A stretch of 64,000 nt of DNA from JACVRW01 sp963716215 (GCA_963716215.1 OY970298.1:372001-436000), one strand, 5' to 3'; positions 1 to 11,059 are shown, counted from the first letter of the stretch. Program-made: numbers and translations. Notes: a model not told the origin generated them from the letters alone.

Positions 1-1150
1 CCACCGGCTCGGGCACGAAGCGGGAGAACAGGTCACGCACGCGCTCGCGCTCGAAGGCACCGACCACGAGCGCCACCGCCAGCCCGTTGACGACGCTCAG
101 CGCCAGCGAGGCCTCCGGGTAGACGAAGTCGACGATCAGCCCGGCGTTGAACATCACCTGCACGAACACGAAGTAGAGGGCCGCCAGCAGCGCGCCGATG
201 AGCGCGGCGCGCGCCGGGCCGAAGCGGATCGCGATCAGCGGCCCCACGCCGCCGAACAGCAGGATCAGCGCAACCGTGACCCACTCCGGTGCCTCCTTCA
301 GCGGGAAGTCGCTGAGCAGGGTGGCGATCGCGTTCGCCTGGATCTCCACCCCGTACATGAACTCGTCGCCGCTGACGGAGGTCGGGTGCACGTCCTGCAG
401 GGCCGGTGCTGCCGCCCCCACGACCACGATCTTGTCCCGGAACGTCCCCGGCCGGAAGCTGCCACGCGCCACCCGCGAGAACGGCACCACCCGCACGGAG
501 TCCTCAGCGTGGTAGTCGATCCACGCCGGGTCCGGGAAGTCGTTCGCCGCGATCCTCCGGCCGGTGGCCTGCTCGACGGCGGCTACCGCGAGCGTCTCGA
601 GTCCCTCGACCTCGTAGACCATGCGGCGCACCACGCGCCCGGAGTCGCTGACGAGGTTGGCGCTCGCGGCGCGGGCGCCAACCGAGCGGACGACGTCGTC
701 GCCGCCGAACACGTTCGTCCCGCCGCTCCGATCCACCTCGGTCGTGGCCAACACCACGTTGCCGGCGCGTTCGACCGCGTCGAGGAGCGCGTTGTCCTCG
801 CGCGGGCGGGTCGGCTCCGTGAACTGCACGTCGTACGCGATCGTCCGCGCCCCGTCCTCGCGCAGCCGGTCGATCAGCTGGGCGTGGCGCGAGCGCTTGA
901 AGGGCCACTGCTCGTCGAGCTCGCTGAAGGTCTCGTCGTTGATCCCCACCACGATCACGTCCTCCGGCGGGCTGTCGTCGCCGCGGATCGCGAAACGGGC
1001 GTCCACGGTGTCGAGCTCCGTGTCGCGCAGAACGTCGGTCAGGTAGGCGGCCAGCACCGTCCCGGTGATCGCGAGAGCAGTACCGACGAACATCACCAGC
1101 CGCAGGCGCCGAGCCGAGCGTCTCCGCGACCTGTTGGCCCCGATCGACAA
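1..1150 (-). CDS. CHASE2-domain sensor protein, N-terminal part (runs off left edge)
   Basis: The protein opens with an Arg-rich stretch and a membrane segment near residues 14-34. An extracytoplasmic CHASE2-type sensor domain follows, with a typical VIVVGINDETFSELDEQWPF block near its start. At least three more membrane segments come before a juxtamembrane stretch ending FSRFVPEPV at the window edge. In CHASE2 proteins this last motif usually leads into a class III adenylate/guanylate cyclase or similar cytoplasmic output domain, which would lie outside the window. I used TTG at 1150; an in-frame ATG at 1093 would cut into the first membrane segment. The divergent DUF3307 gene starts only 20 bases away. 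The CHASE2 call is firm, while the cyclase output is inferred. Confidence 0.8.
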   Translation of the reverse strand, partial: MSIGANRSRRRSARRLRLVMFVGTALAITGTVLAAYLTDVLRDTELDTVDARFAIRGDDSPPEDVIVVGINDETFSELDEQWPFKRSRHAQLIDRLREDGARTIAYDVQFTEPTRPREDNALLDAVERAGNVVLATTEVDRSGGTNVFGGDDVVRSVGARAASANLVSDSGRVVRRMVYEVEGLETLAVAAVEQATGRRIAANDFPDPAWIDYHAEDSVRVVPFSRVARGSFRPGTFRDKIVVVGAAAPALQDVHPTSVSGDEFMYGVEIQANAIATLLSDFPLKEAPEWVTVALILLFGGVGPLIAIRFGPARAALIGALLAALYFVFVQVMFNAGLIVDFVYPEASLALSVVNGLAVALVVGAFERERVRDLFSRFVPEPV

Positions 1151-1170
1151 CTAGGCGATCATATGGCCCC

Positions 1171-1560
1171 TTGGAATGGTCCGACGTGTTTTTGGTGTTC
1201 GTGGTGTCGCACCTGGTGGGCGACTTCGGCTTCCAGACCGAGTGGCAGGCTCAGCACAAACGCGGCGGGCTCGGACCGGACCCGGTCGCGCGCCGCGCAC
1301 TGTCGATGCACGTACTCACGTACACGCTCGCCTTCGTGCCGGCGTTCGTCTGGCTGTGGGACGACCTCGGCCCCGGCGTGTTCGCGCTCGCGGCGCTGGT
1401 CGCCGGGACGCACTTCGTCCAAGACGACGGGCGAGCGCTCACGGCCTACGCACGCGCGGTCAAGCACACCGAGCCGGGCGATCACCCCGGAGTGATGGTG
1501 GCCTTGGACCAGTCCCTGCACGCCGTGGTGCTGCTCGGGCTGGCGTTCTTGGCGACCTGA
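1171..1560 (+). CDS. DUF3307 family membrane protein
   Basis: This is a 129-residue protein with three or four hydrophobic segments. It carries the family-typical SHLVGDFGFQTEWQ motif at the start and later His-bearing segments (MHVLTYTLAF, GTHFVQDD, DQSLHAVVLL). DUF3307 proteins are small integral membrane proteins of unknown function. The start is TTG at 1171 (L-E-W-S-D-V); no ATG fits this frame. Its last 79 bases overlap the 3' end of the convergent EamA gene. No function can be assigned from the context. Confidence 0.7.
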   Translation: MEWSDVFLVFVVSHLVGDFGFQTEWQAQHKRGGLGPDPVARRALSMHVLTYTLAFVPAFVWLWDDLGPGVFALAALVAGTHFVQDDGRALTAYARAVKHTEPGDHPGVMVALDQSLHAVVLLGLAFLAT

Positions 1561-2405
1561 TCCACCCGAGTGCGCTGCGTGGCCACGACGCTGGCCACCA
1601 CCGCGAGCGCGGCGACGAGGGTGCCGGCTCCGATCCGCTCGCCCAGCAGGGCCGCCGCCCACCCGAGCGTCAGCAGCGGCTGTACCAGCTGCACCTGGCC
1701 GATCTTGGCCACGCCGCCTCGTGCGAGCGCCGCGTACCAGGCGAAGAAGGCGAGGAACATGCTGATCAGCGCGACGTACGCGAAGCTGAGCCAGGCGTCG
1801 GTGGAGCCGTGCAGCTCGCCGGTAGCCCCGGCGACCACGCCGATCGGCAGCGTCAGCGGCAGCGACAGGACCAGCGCCCAGCAGATCACCCGGCTGCCGC
1901 CCATGTCGCGCGCGAGCGTGCCACCCTCGGCGTAGCCGATCGCGCCCAGCGCCACCGCGCCCAGCACCAGCAGGTCGGCCCCGCTCACCCCGGCCCCCTG
2001 CGACGCGGCGAACGCCAGCACGGCGGCCAGCCCGGCCGCGCTCGCCACCCAGAACCCGCGCGACGGTCGCTCGCCCGCCCGGGCGACCGCCATCGCCGCC
2101 GTGGCGGCGGGGAGCAGGCCGACGATCACGGCGCTGTGCGCCGAGGTCAGCTCGCGCAGCGCCAACGCCGACAGCAGCGGGAAGCCGAAGACGACGCCGA
2201 GCGCAACCAGCGCCAGCCGGAGCAGCACCGCGCGGTCCGGCAGGCGCTCGCGCCACAGCGCCAGCAGCACCGCGGCGGGCACGGCTGCGACCGCCGCGCG
2301 ACCGAGGCCCACGAAGACGGGGTCGAGCCCCTCCACGGCCACGCGGGTGGCCGGCAGCGTGAAGCTGAAGCCGAGCACGCCGAGCAGTCCGAGCAACACG
2401 GGCAT
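1482..2405 (-). CDS. EamA/DMT-family transporter (first copy)
   Basis: This 307-residue protein has about ten hydrophobic segments in two repeats, the standard two-EamA-domain layout of drug/metabolite transporters (10-TM inner-membrane exporters). The N-terminus, MPVLLGLLGVLGFSFTLPAT, is a typical first helix and supports ATG at 2405. The substrate cannot be read from the sequence. The hydrophilic tail after about residue 275 (TQRTRVDQVAKNASPSSTT) lies antisense to the DUF3307 gene, so the natural stop may have been lost and the C-terminus extended. It is unlinked to the purine genes downstream except by orientation. Confidence 0.85.
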   Translation of the reverse strand: MPVLLGLLGVLGFSFTLPATRVAVEGLDPVFVGLGRAAVAAVPAAVLLALWRERLPDRAVLLRLALVALGVVFGFPLLSALALRELTSAHSAVIVGLLPAATAAMAVARAGERPSRGFWVASAAGLAAVLAFAASQGAGVSGADLLVLGAVALGAIGYAEGGTLARDMGGSRVICWALVLSLPLTLPIGVVAGATGELHGSTDAWLSFAYVALISMFLAFFAWYAALARGGVAKIGQVQLVQPLLTLGWAAALLGERIGAGTLVAALAVVASVVATQRTRVDQVAKNASPSSTTACRDWSKATITPG

Positions 2406-2468
2406 GCGGCCGAAGCTACACGGCGATGCCGCCCCTCCACCATGTCCGACAAAGGCGGCGTGTGGGAC

Positions 2469-3752
2469 CTAGGCGATCGCGTCGAGCCGGGCGACGATCG
2501 CCGGCGCGTGGCGCACGAACGCCTGCGGATCGAACACGGCATCCAGGTCCAGGCCGGGCGCCGCCGCCCCGAGCAGCTCGCGGAAGTGCGTGCCGGTGTC
2601 CCAGGCGCGCTGCGCGTTCTCCTGCACGATCCGGTAGGCCTCGTCGCGCGACAGGCCGCTCTCCACCAGCGCCAGCAGCGCACGCTGCGAGAACAGCGCC
2701 CCGTGGGTGGCCTCGAGGTTGGCGAGCATGCGGTCCGGGTGCACGACCAGTCCGTCGACCACGCGGATCGCCAAGTGCTGGGCGTAGTCGAGCAGGATTG
2801 TCGCGTCCGGAAGGGCGACCCGCTCGGCGGACGAGTGCGAGATGTCGCGCTCGTGCCAGAGCGCCACGTTCTCGAGCCCGGTCAGCGCGTATCCGCGCAG
2901 CAGACGGGCGATCCCGACGATGCGCTCGCACATGATCGGGTTGCGCTTGTGCGGCATCGCCGACGACCCCTTCTGCGCGCCGGCGCGGAACGGCTCCTCG
3001 GCCTCGCGAACCTCGGTGCGCTGGAGGTGGCGGATCTCGGTGGCGAAGCGCTCCAGGCCGGCGCCGGCCAGCGCGATCGCCTCGAGCAGCTCGGCGTGGC
3101 GGTCGCGCGGCACGACCTGGGTCGACACGTCCTCGCGGCCCAGCCCGAGGCGGCTCAGCACGGCCGCCTCGACCTCCGGCCCGTTGGCCGAGTAGGTGCC
3201 GACCGCGCCCGACAGGGCGCCGACCGACACGCCCTCAACGGCCCGCTCGAGCCGGCGCAGGTTGCGCTGCGCCTCGAACGCGAAGCCGGCCAGCTTGATT
3301 CCGAAGGTCGTCGGCTCGGCCTGGATGCCGTGCGTGCGCCCGACGCAGAGCGTCTCGACGTGCTCGCGCGCGCGCCTGATCAACGCATCGCGGTAGTCGC
3401 ACGCGCCGGCCGCCAGGATCAGCCCGGCGTGTGAGAGCTGGAGGGCAAGCGCGGTGTCCAGCACGTCGGAGGAGGTCAGCCCGTGGTGCACCCAGCGCCC
3501 GGCCTCGCCGACGGAGCCGGCCACCACGTCGACGAAGGCCGCCACGTCGTGGTCGGTGACCTGCTCGCGCTCGCGCACGGCCTCCGCCGTGAACGTGGCT
3601 CGCTCGCGCACCTGCGCCGCGTCCTCGGTTGGGACCAGCCCCTGCTCGGCCAGCGCATCGACCACAGCCAGCTCGACCTGGAGCCAGGCATCGAGCTTGC
3701 GCTGCTCCGACCACACGGCGCCCATCTCCGGGCGGGTGTAGCGCTCGATCAC
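2469..3752 (-). CDS. purB: Adenylosuccinate lyase
   Basis: PurB cleaves SAICAR to AICAR plus fumarate and adenylosuccinate to AMP plus fumarate, in cytosolic purine synthesis. The 427-residue protein begins IERYTRPEMGAVWSEQRKLD, typical of the family. The fumarase/aspartase signature GSSAMPHKRNP lies near residue 262, with the mobile-loop catalytic Ser, and HHGLTSSD near residue 88 supplies the second catalytic region. Length is normal. The ATG overlaps the purE stop by four bases (ATGA), so the pair is probably translationally coupled and is the last gene of the GYD-purD-purE-purB run. Confidence 0.96.
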   Translation of the reverse strand: MIERYTRPEMGAVWSEQRKLDAWLQVELAVVDALAEQGLVPTEDAAQVRERATFTAEAVREREQVTDHDVAAFVDVVAGSVGEAGRWVHHGLTSSDVLDTALALQLSHAGLILAAGACDYRDALIRRAREHVETLCVGRTHGIQAEPTTFGIKLAGFAFEAQRNLRRLERAVEGVSVGALSGAVGTYSANGPEVEAAVLSRLGLGREDVSTQVVPRDRHAELLEAIALAGAGLERFATEIRHLQRTEVREAEEPFRAGAQKGSSAMPHKRNPIMCERIVGIARLLRGYALTGLENVALWHERDISHSSAERVALPDATILLDYAQHLAIRVVDGLVVHPDRMLANLEATHGALFSQRALLALVESGLSRDEAYRIVQENAQRAWDTGTHFRELLGAAAPGLDLDAVFDPQAFVRHAPAIVARLDAIA

Positions 3753-4228
3753 GCGCCCAGGATGCGCGCCGCCAGGACCGCGGCGTTCTTCGCGTTGTCC
3801 ACACCCACCGACCCCACCGGCACGCCGGGCGGCATCTGCGCGATCGACAGCAGCGCGTCGAGCCCGCCGGCCACCGAGGTCTTGGAGGTCAGTGGCACCC
3901 CGATCACGGGGAGGTCGGTGTGGGCCGCCACCACGCCGGGCAGGGCGGCGGACAGTCCCGCGCCGGCGATGATCACGCGCAGGCCCCGCATGCGCGCGTT
4001 CTTCGCGTAGTCGGCCACCGTGTCGGGGTCGCGGTGAGCGCTCATCACGCGGATCTCGAATCGGATGCCGCGGTCCTTGAGCTCGTCCCCGGCGCGCTCC
4101 ATCACGGGCATGTCGCTCTTCGAGCCCATGACGATCCCCACCGAGGGACCGTCGTCCACATCCAGCTCGTCGAACTGGTTCTCGACCTCGGTCTCCACGA
4201 CGGGGGCGAACTCCTCGGTCCCGCTCAC
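3749..4228 (-). CDS. purE: N5-carboxyaminoimidazole ribonucleotide mutase (PurE class I)
   Basis: PurE interconverts N5-CAIR and CAIR in purine synthesis. The core matches class I PurE: VGIVMGSKSDMPVM near residue 29, the active-site MSAHRDPD near residue 63, and IAGAGLSAALPGVVAAHT followed by VIGVPL. The first roughly 27 residues (MSGTEEFAPVVETEVENQFD...) form an acidic extension longer than usual, so a later start is possible, but no better candidate is visible. No purK is present in the window. It overlaps purB by four bases and lies 19 bases after purD. Confidence 0.96.
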   Translation of the reverse strand: MSGTEEFAPVVETEVENQFDELDVDDGPSVGIVMGSKSDMPVMERAGDELKDRGIRFEIRVMSAHRDPDTVADYAKNARMRGLRVIIAGAGLSAALPGVVAAHTDLPVIGVPLTSKTSVAGGLDALLSIAQMPPGVPVGSVGVDNAKNAAVLAARILGA

Positions 4229-4247
4229 GGGGCGACCCTACTCGCTC

Positions 4248-5510
4248 TCATGCCTCCACCCTGTCCACCGCCCGGGCGGCGATGTCGCCACGCACCTGGC
4301 GGCCGTCGAATTCGATCCGCTCGACGGCGGCGTACGCCCGGTCGCGCGCCTCGCCCGGGCCAGAGCCGAGCGCAGTCACGCCGAGCACGCGCCCCCCGGC
4401 GGTGACGAAGTCGCCTCCGCTGCGGGCTGTGGCCGCGTGGAAGACCTCGGCCTCGTCCACCTCGTCGAGGCCGGTGATCCGGTCTCCGCTGGACGAGGTC
4501 TCGGGGTACCCGCGCGACGCCAGCACGACGGTCACCGCCCAGTCGGGCGACCACTCCGGCTCCACGCCCTCGAGCCCACCCGGCCGCGCCGCGGCCTCGA
4601 GCAGGTCGAGCAGGTCAGAGCGCAGCCGCGGCAGCACCGCCTGCGTCTCCGGGTCCCCGAAGCGGCAGTTGTACTCGAGCACCTTGGGGCCGGCGGGCGT
4701 CATCATCAGACCGGCGTACAACACGCCGTGGAAGGGCGTGCCCTGGGCGCGCAGCTCGTCCACGATCGGCTGGTGCGCGATGCGGGCGATCTCCCGCGCG
4801 CGCTCGAGGTCGAAGCCGGGCACGGGCGAGTAGCTGCCCATCCCGCCGGTGTTGGGTCCCTCGTCTCCGTCGAAGATGCGCTTGTAGTCCTGCGCCGGCG
4901 CGAGCGGCACCGCTCGCTCGCCGTCGCACAGCGCCAGCAGGGACACCTCCTCCCCCACGAGGAACTCCTCCAGCACCACCTCGGTGTCGCCGAAGCGGCG
5001 CTCCGAGAAGAACACGTCGAGCGCCGTGCGCGCCTCGCGCTCATCGGCGGCGATGATCACGCCCTTCCCTGCGGCGAGCACGTCGGCCTTGAGCACGGCC
5101 GGGTACGAAGCGCAGGCGAGGTGGGCGGCCGCCTCGTCGCGGTCGCGGAACAGCACGTGCGAGGCGGTCGGCACCCCGCAGCGCTTCATCAGCTCCTTCG
5201 CGTAGGCCTTGGAGCCCTCGATGCGAGCGGCCGCCCGCGACGGCCCGAAGGCCGCGATGCCGGCCGCCGCCAGTTCGTCGACCAGGCCCGCGACCAGCGG
5301 CGCCTCGGGACCGACGACGACGAAATCCACCTCCCGCTCGCGCGCGAGCGCGACCAGGTCATCGTCGGGGAGGCACTCCACCCCGTCGGCCTCGATCCCG
5401 GCGTTGCCGAGCGCGGCCAGCAGCTCGGGCGCGCGCGGGCTGCGCATCAGCGTGCGTACGAGCGCGTGCTCGCGCCCCCCGCCGCCGACGACCAGTACCC
5501 GCGTGGACAC
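4248..5510 (-). CDS. purD: Phosphoribosylamine--glycine ligase
   Basis: PurD joins glycine to phosphoribosylamine using ATP, the second step of purine synthesis. The 420-residue protein begins with the N-domain loop VLVVGGGGREHAL. It contains the ATP-grasp segments KADVLAAGKGV and GPNTGGMGSYSP, and the metal-binding block LEYNCRFGDPETQAVLPRL. Length is typical for the single-domain bacterial enzyme. The start is GTG at 5510. The gene begins two bases after the GYD-protein stop, so the two are almost certainly cotranscribed. Confidence 0.96.
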   Translation of the reverse strand: MSTRVLVVGGGGREHALVRTLMRSPRAPELLAALGNAGIEADGVECLPDDDLVALAREREVDFVVVGPEAPLVAGLVDELAAAGIAAFGPSRAAARIEGSKAYAKELMKRCGVPTASHVLFRDRDEAAAHLACASYPAVLKADVLAAGKGVIIAADEREARTALDVFFSERRFGDTEVVLEEFLVGEEVSLLALCDGERAVPLAPAQDYKRIFDGDEGPNTGGMGSYSPVPGFDLERAREIARIAHQPIVDELRAQGTPFHGVLYAGLMMTPAGPKVLEYNCRFGDPETQAVLPRLRSDLLDLLEAAARPGGLEGVEPEWSPDWAVTVVLASRGYPETSSSGDRITGLDEVDEAEVFHAATARSGGDFVTAGGRVLGVTALGSGPGEARDRAYAAVERIEFDGRQVRGDIAARAVDRVEA

Positions 5511-5512
5511 GT

Positions 5513-5794
5513 TCAGAGTGCCGCGATGAAGTCGTCGATCGGGATCGCGCTGAGCGTCTCGTAGCGCGCCGTGCCGCGCGAGCCGAGCTCCAGCGAGACG
5601 CGGGCCACGGTCTTCTCGTCGGGCGCCTCGATCACGTTCACGAAGTCATAGCGCCCGAGCACCGCCCACTGCGCCTTGACGGTCACACCAAGCTGCTCGA
5701 GCTCCTTGTTGACCTCACGGATCCGCGCCGGATTGCTCTTTATGGTCTGGACACCTTCGGGTGTCAAGGTGCTGAGCATCACGTACGTCGGCAC
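5513..5794 (-). CDS. GYD domain protein
   Basis: This 93-residue protein belongs to the GYD family. It has an N-terminal PTYVMLSTLTPEGVQTIK and the namesake-type segment LGRYDFVNVIEAPDEKTVAR, predicting a small alpha/beta ferredoxin-like fold. The function of GYD proteins is not established. It is the first gene of the purine operon, starting at GTG 5794 behind a GGAAAGGA ribosome site, with a candidate -10 (TAGATT, minus strand) near 5835-5840. The tight link to purD may mean a purine-related role, but that is only inference. Confidence 0.85.
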   Translation of the reverse strand: MPTYVMLSTLTPEGVQTIKSNPARIREVNKELEQLGVTVKAQWAVLGRYDFVNVIEAPDEKTVARVSLELGSRGTARYETLSAIPIDDFIAAL

Positions 5795-5906
5795 AGCGGC
5801 CGTCCTTTCCTCTCGAGGTCGTTGCGCCGGAATCTATCTCCATGGCGGGATCAGCGGAGCCGCGCTAGCCTCGCCGTAGGCCACCACGCAGCAGGAGGAA
5901 GCAACC

Positions 5907-6614
5907 CTGAAGAAGCCGACAGTCGCGGTGCTGGCGCTGGCCATCGTCGCCATAGCCGCGCTCCCCGCAGCAGCGGGCGCCCAGGCGACCCTGGCCGTTG
6001 ATCCGGTCGTGCCCTGCTATCGCGAGCAGCAGAAGGTGTTCCTACAGGGAGCCGGGTTCACGCCGAACACGGTCGTGAACTTCAGCCGCGACGGGATCCT
6101 GCTCGAGCCGTCGAGGCCGATCATGACCGACGCCGCGGGCCAGCTCTTCCCCCGGCTCGACCTGCCACCGCTGGTCGCGGGGCAGCGTCAGCTCACGTAC
6201 GTGGCCACAGACTCGGCCAACACGGCGCTCACGAGCCAGGTGTCCCTGCTGGTGACGGCCACGGACGTTCTCCTGCGGCCCGCCAGCGGCCCTCCGCATC
6301 GCCTGCTGACGATCCGCGGGCGCGGGTTCTTCGGCACCAGCAACACCCTGTACGCGCACGTCCTCCGCACCGGTAAGCGCGCCCGTCTGGTGCGGAACCT
6401 GCGGATCGGCGCGGTCACGGGCGCCTGCAGGACGGTCGAGGCGCGCAAGCGGCTGTTCTCCCGCGACACCCCGCCGGGCGACTATCGCGTGCAGTTCGAC
6501 ACCTTCCGGCGCTACGAGCGCACGCGCAAGGTGAAGACCGACGTGGAGGTCACGATCTTCCGCACCGCGGGCACCGCCCGGGCGGGCGGCTCCTCGGTCA
6601 GCCCGGCCAGCTGA
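5907..6614 (+). CDS. Secreted protein of unknown function, probable CTG start
   Basis: The frame opens MKKPTVAVLALAIVAIAAL... if CTG at 5907 is read as the start. This gives a textbook signal peptide (Lys-Lys, hydrophobic core, AAAGAQA cleavage site), with AGGAGG nine bases upstream. The next in-frame candidate, GTG 5928, would remove the positive residues and has no ribosome site. The mature protein of about 210 residues has Ig/IPT-like beta-rich segments (VFLQGAGFTPNTVVNFSRDG and LLTIRGRGFFGTSNTLYAHV), each like a TIG-type repeat, plus two Cys. I do not recognise a specific function. Its 3' end overlaps the convergent protease-like gene by 17 bases. Confidence 0.75.
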   Translation: MKKPTVAVLALAIVAIAALPAAAGAQATLAVDPVVPCYREQQKVFLQGAGFTPNTVVNFSRDGILLEPSRPIMTDAAGQLFPRLDLPPLVAGQRQLTYVATDSANTALTSQVSLLVTATDVLLRPASGPPHRLLTIRGRGFFGTSNTLYAHVLRTGKRARLVRNLRIGAVTGACRTVEARKRLFSRDTPPGDYRVQFDTFRRYERTRKVKTDVEVTIFRTAGTARAGGSSVSPAS

Positions 6615-7662
6615 CCCGCAGGGCAAACGGCCCGCGGCCGGCTCGGCGCCGCACGGTCAGCTTCACGCGCTCGACCGGATGCGCGCGACACCATTCGACG
6701 CCGAACGCGCCGCCCCGGCGCAGCCGCCGTCCGGAGGCGAACCCGGGCCGCTCGGCCTGGACGTCGTAGACCGTGCCGCGCGGCGCGGTCAGCTGGAAGC
6801 CGAGATCGCCGTCGAGCTTCACGCGGATGTGGAAGGTGCGCGTGCGACGGTGCGGCCCCAGCTTCCCGCGGAAGGTGCGGGTACGCGGGCCCGTCCAGGG
6901 ATGCTCCACGTCGCGGCGGATCGCCGCCAGAGCGGCGGCGTTCGGACGCATCACCTCGTTGTAGTACCAGGGCATGTGGGGGTAGTGCAGGTGGGCGTAG
7001 CCGTCCGCGAAGCCCTCGCCGGGGTCGTCGAAGTAATGGGCCCCCTGGTTGCCGGGGAACAGCACGCCGCGGCGGACCTGCGAGCAGACCCGTACGGCGC
7101 TGGACCAGTGCTTGCCACCCCAATCGAGCGCGTCCCAGGGGCTGTTGGTGCGCCAGCTGGCCACGTGGTGGCCGTACTCGTGAGTGAGCGGGTACTCGAC
7201 CGGGATGCCGCGCACCGACTCGCCGGGCACGTACATGCGGGCCTCGTCGATCGCATAGCACGCCACCACGTCCTCACCGCCGCCGCACAGCTCGGAGATC
7301 TCGGTGGGGGTCCCCACGTACACGCTCAGGTCGCCCAACTCGGCGCCGTGCACGCGCGAGCCGAGAAAGTCCACCAGCTTCTGGTCGGCGGCCGGGTCCA
7401 CCGGGTAGGCGGCCGAGGCCTCCACCGCCACCCGAAAGCCGTCCGGAGTGGCGTAGCTGCGCGCGCCCGGGCTGGCCGCGCGGGCCATGCGCATGTTCCC
7501 GTGCACGCTCCGCACCACGCCGGCGTCGACGTGAGGGACGGCGGTCGCGGCCGGGAGCGGGCCGATCTGCGGTACGTCGCGCTGATTCGCCGTCGCCGCC
7601 GCGGGCGCGGCCGACACGAGGAGAGCGGCGAGCGCGAGCAGTCGGCGGAGAAGAGGCCTCAC
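6598..7662 (-). CDS. Secreted zinc-metalloprotease-like protein
   Basis: A signal peptide (MRPLLRRLLALAALLVSAAPAAA) precedes a domain with THEYGHHVAS near residue 166, an HExxH zinc site with a preceding Thr and an extra His. DPGEGFADGYAHLHY follows about 55 residues later and its Glu can serve as third zinc ligand, as in MA-clan peptidases with a distal xEDFA-type motif. A C-terminal beta-rich segment of about 100 residues follows and may be a pre-peptidase or binding domain. The start is GTG at 7662. Activity is inferred; the substrate is unknown. Confidence 0.7.
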   Translation of the reverse strand: MRPLLRRLLALAALLVSAAPAAATANQRDVPQIGPLPAATAVPHVDAGVVRSVHGNMRMARAASPGARSYATPDGFRVAVEASAAYPVDPAADQKLVDFLGSRVHGAELGDLSVYVGTPTEISELCGGGEDVVACYAIDEARMYVPGESVRGIPVEYPLTHEYGHHVASWRTNSPWDALDWGGKHWSSAVRVCSQVRRGVLFPGNQGAHYFDDPGEGFADGYAHLHYPHMPWYYNEVMRPNAAALAAIRRDVEHPWTGPRTRTFRGKLGPHRRTRTFHIRVKLDGDLGFQLTAPRGTVYDVQAERPGFASGRRLRRGGAFGVEWCRAHPVERVKLTVRRRAGRGPFALRVSWPG

Positions 7663-7668
7663 TTAGCC

Positions 7669-7674
7669 ACGCTA
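7669..7674 (-). promoter_or_regulatory. TANNNT -10 element for the metalloprotease gene
   Basis: TAGCGT on the minus strand ends six bases before the GTG at 7662. It is one of a recurring set that implies a near-leaderless mRNA. Confidence 0.45.
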
Positions 7675-7749
7675 CGCGCGAACCCGGCGGCGCGCTTGCC
7701 CCGTAGACGGAGGTTACGCCAACCGACCCTTTAAGACACCCCTCGGTCC

Positions 7750-7759
7750 CCCGTACGGG
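7750..7759. other. CCCGTACGGG palindrome downstream of clpB
   Basis: A perfect 10-base palindrome lies 18 bases past the clpB stop, in the 115-base gap before the metalloprotease gene. It has no T-tract, so it is not a clear terminator; a regulator site is possible. Confidence 0.3.
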
Positions 7760-7777
7760 TTACGACACTTTTGGTAT

Positions 7778-10309
<2,532 letters not shown>

Positions 10310-10313
10310 CAGA

Positions 10314-10331
10314 AAATCTAAGCGTGAGTAT
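10314..10331 (-). promoter_or_regulatory. Heat-shock element/promoter of clpB
   Basis: The plus-strand sequence AAATCTAAGCGTGAGTAT differs by one base from the block upstream of dnaK (21594-21611). Read toward clpB it contains TATACT, a strong -10, followed by CTTAGAT. The placement puts the transcript start about ten bases before the ATG. I suggest it is the HspR operator, although it is not a canonical HAIR (CTTGAGT-N7-ACTCAAG). Confidence 0.6.
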
Positions 10332-10337
10332 AGAAGA

Positions 10338-10934
10338 TCATCGCGCGCGTGCCAGCCCCAGCAGCGCCGCTTCCACGTCGCGCAGCCGGTCGACGTCCCC
10401 GCGGATGCCTGCGATCGCGTCGTTGTAGAGGAAGGCCTCCGCCAGGCGCACGATCGCGTAGGCCAGCGTCGGCACCTCGACCGGCGGCTCGTACCCCCCG
10501 GCGAGCGTCTCCGCTTCGATCAGCTCGGCGATCACGGCCACCGTGCGCCCCTCGACCGGCCCGCCACTCGAGGTCAGCGTGCGCAGCGCCGACTCGCGCT
10601 CTTGCTCGAGGAACTTGCGCAGCGGCTCGGAGCGGGCCAGCCCGCGGTTGATCCGGTCGAAGGTCTCGAGCAGCGCTCGCGCGCCGCGCCCATCGACGCC
10701 CGCGCGAACGGCGCGGAAGTACCCCTCCGCCTCGGTCGCGATCACGTCGCCGAGCAGGCCCTCGCGGGAGCCGAACCAGCGGTAGATCGTCGCGCGCGCC
10801 ACGCCCAGCTCGGTCGCAATCGCCCGCACGTCCAGGCGCCGGCCAGCGAGGTACTCCCGGCGCGCCGCGGCCACCACGTCCGCGCGGCTGGCCGCCGCGG
10901 GGCGCCCCCGTGGTCGGCCGATGGTCGCGCTCAT
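10338..10934 (-). CDS. TetR-family (QsdR-like) transcriptional regulator
   Basis: From ATG 10934 the protein has 198 residues. Its N-terminal helix-turn-helix (ADVVAAARREYL, then VRAIATELGVARATIYRWFGSREGL) is of the TetR type, and the C-terminal ligand domain resembles the QsdR subgroup. The frame is open upstream to 11066, but that extension is low-quality sequence crossing the promoter, so I rejected it. TAGACT ends seven bases before the ATG. The gene diverges from the liv operon across 125 bases holding a strong inverted repeat, so it probably controls livGFHMK and itself. The ligand is unknown. Confidence 0.85.
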   Translation of the reverse strand: MSATIGRPRGRPAAASRADVVAAARREYLAGRRLDVRAIATELGVARATIYRWFGSREGLLGDVIATEAEGYFRAVRAGVDGRGARALLETFDRINRGLARSEPLRKFLEQERESALRTLTSSGGPVEGRTVAVIAELIEAETLAGGYEPPVEVPTLAYAIVRLAEAFLYNDAIAGIRGDVDRLRDVEAALLGLARAR

Positions 10935-10941
10935 CCCGGCG

Positions 10942-10947
10942 AGTCTA
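10942..10947 (-). promoter_or_regulatory. TANNNT -10 element for the TetR gene
   Basis: TAGACT on the minus strand ends seven bases before ATG 10934. The inverted repeat at 10960-10981 would cover its -35 region, as expected for autorepression. Confidence 0.5.
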
Positions 10948-10959
10948 GCCGCGCCGATG

Positions 10960-10981
10960 AGACACGCCGATCCACGTGTCT
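10960..10981. promoter_or_regulatory. Inverted repeat, candidate TetR operator
   Basis: AGACACG and CGTGTCT form perfect 7-base arms around an 8-base spacer, in the middle of the TetR/livG divergent region. Size and position fit a TetR-family operator. Confidence 0.6.
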
Positions 10982-11021
10982 GAGTTAGACGCACCCGGCT
11001 CCTGGGCATGCAACGGGTGGG

Positions 11022-11041
11022 GGACCTCGATCCCGAGGTCC
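11022..11041 (+). promoter_or_regulatory. Hairpin in the livG leader
   Basis: GGACCTCG and CGAGGTCC form a perfect 8-base stem with an ATCC loop. It ends just before the GAGGAG ribosome site of livG, so it may act as a second operator or as an mRNA structure affecting translation. Confidence 0.4.
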
Positions 11042-11059
11042 GAGGAGGAGAGAGAGGGA

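Noticed and set aside
1176..3434. A 752-codon plus-strand frame
   Set aside because: It is a shadow across DUF3307, EamA and purB, with Arg/His-rich composition and no domain.
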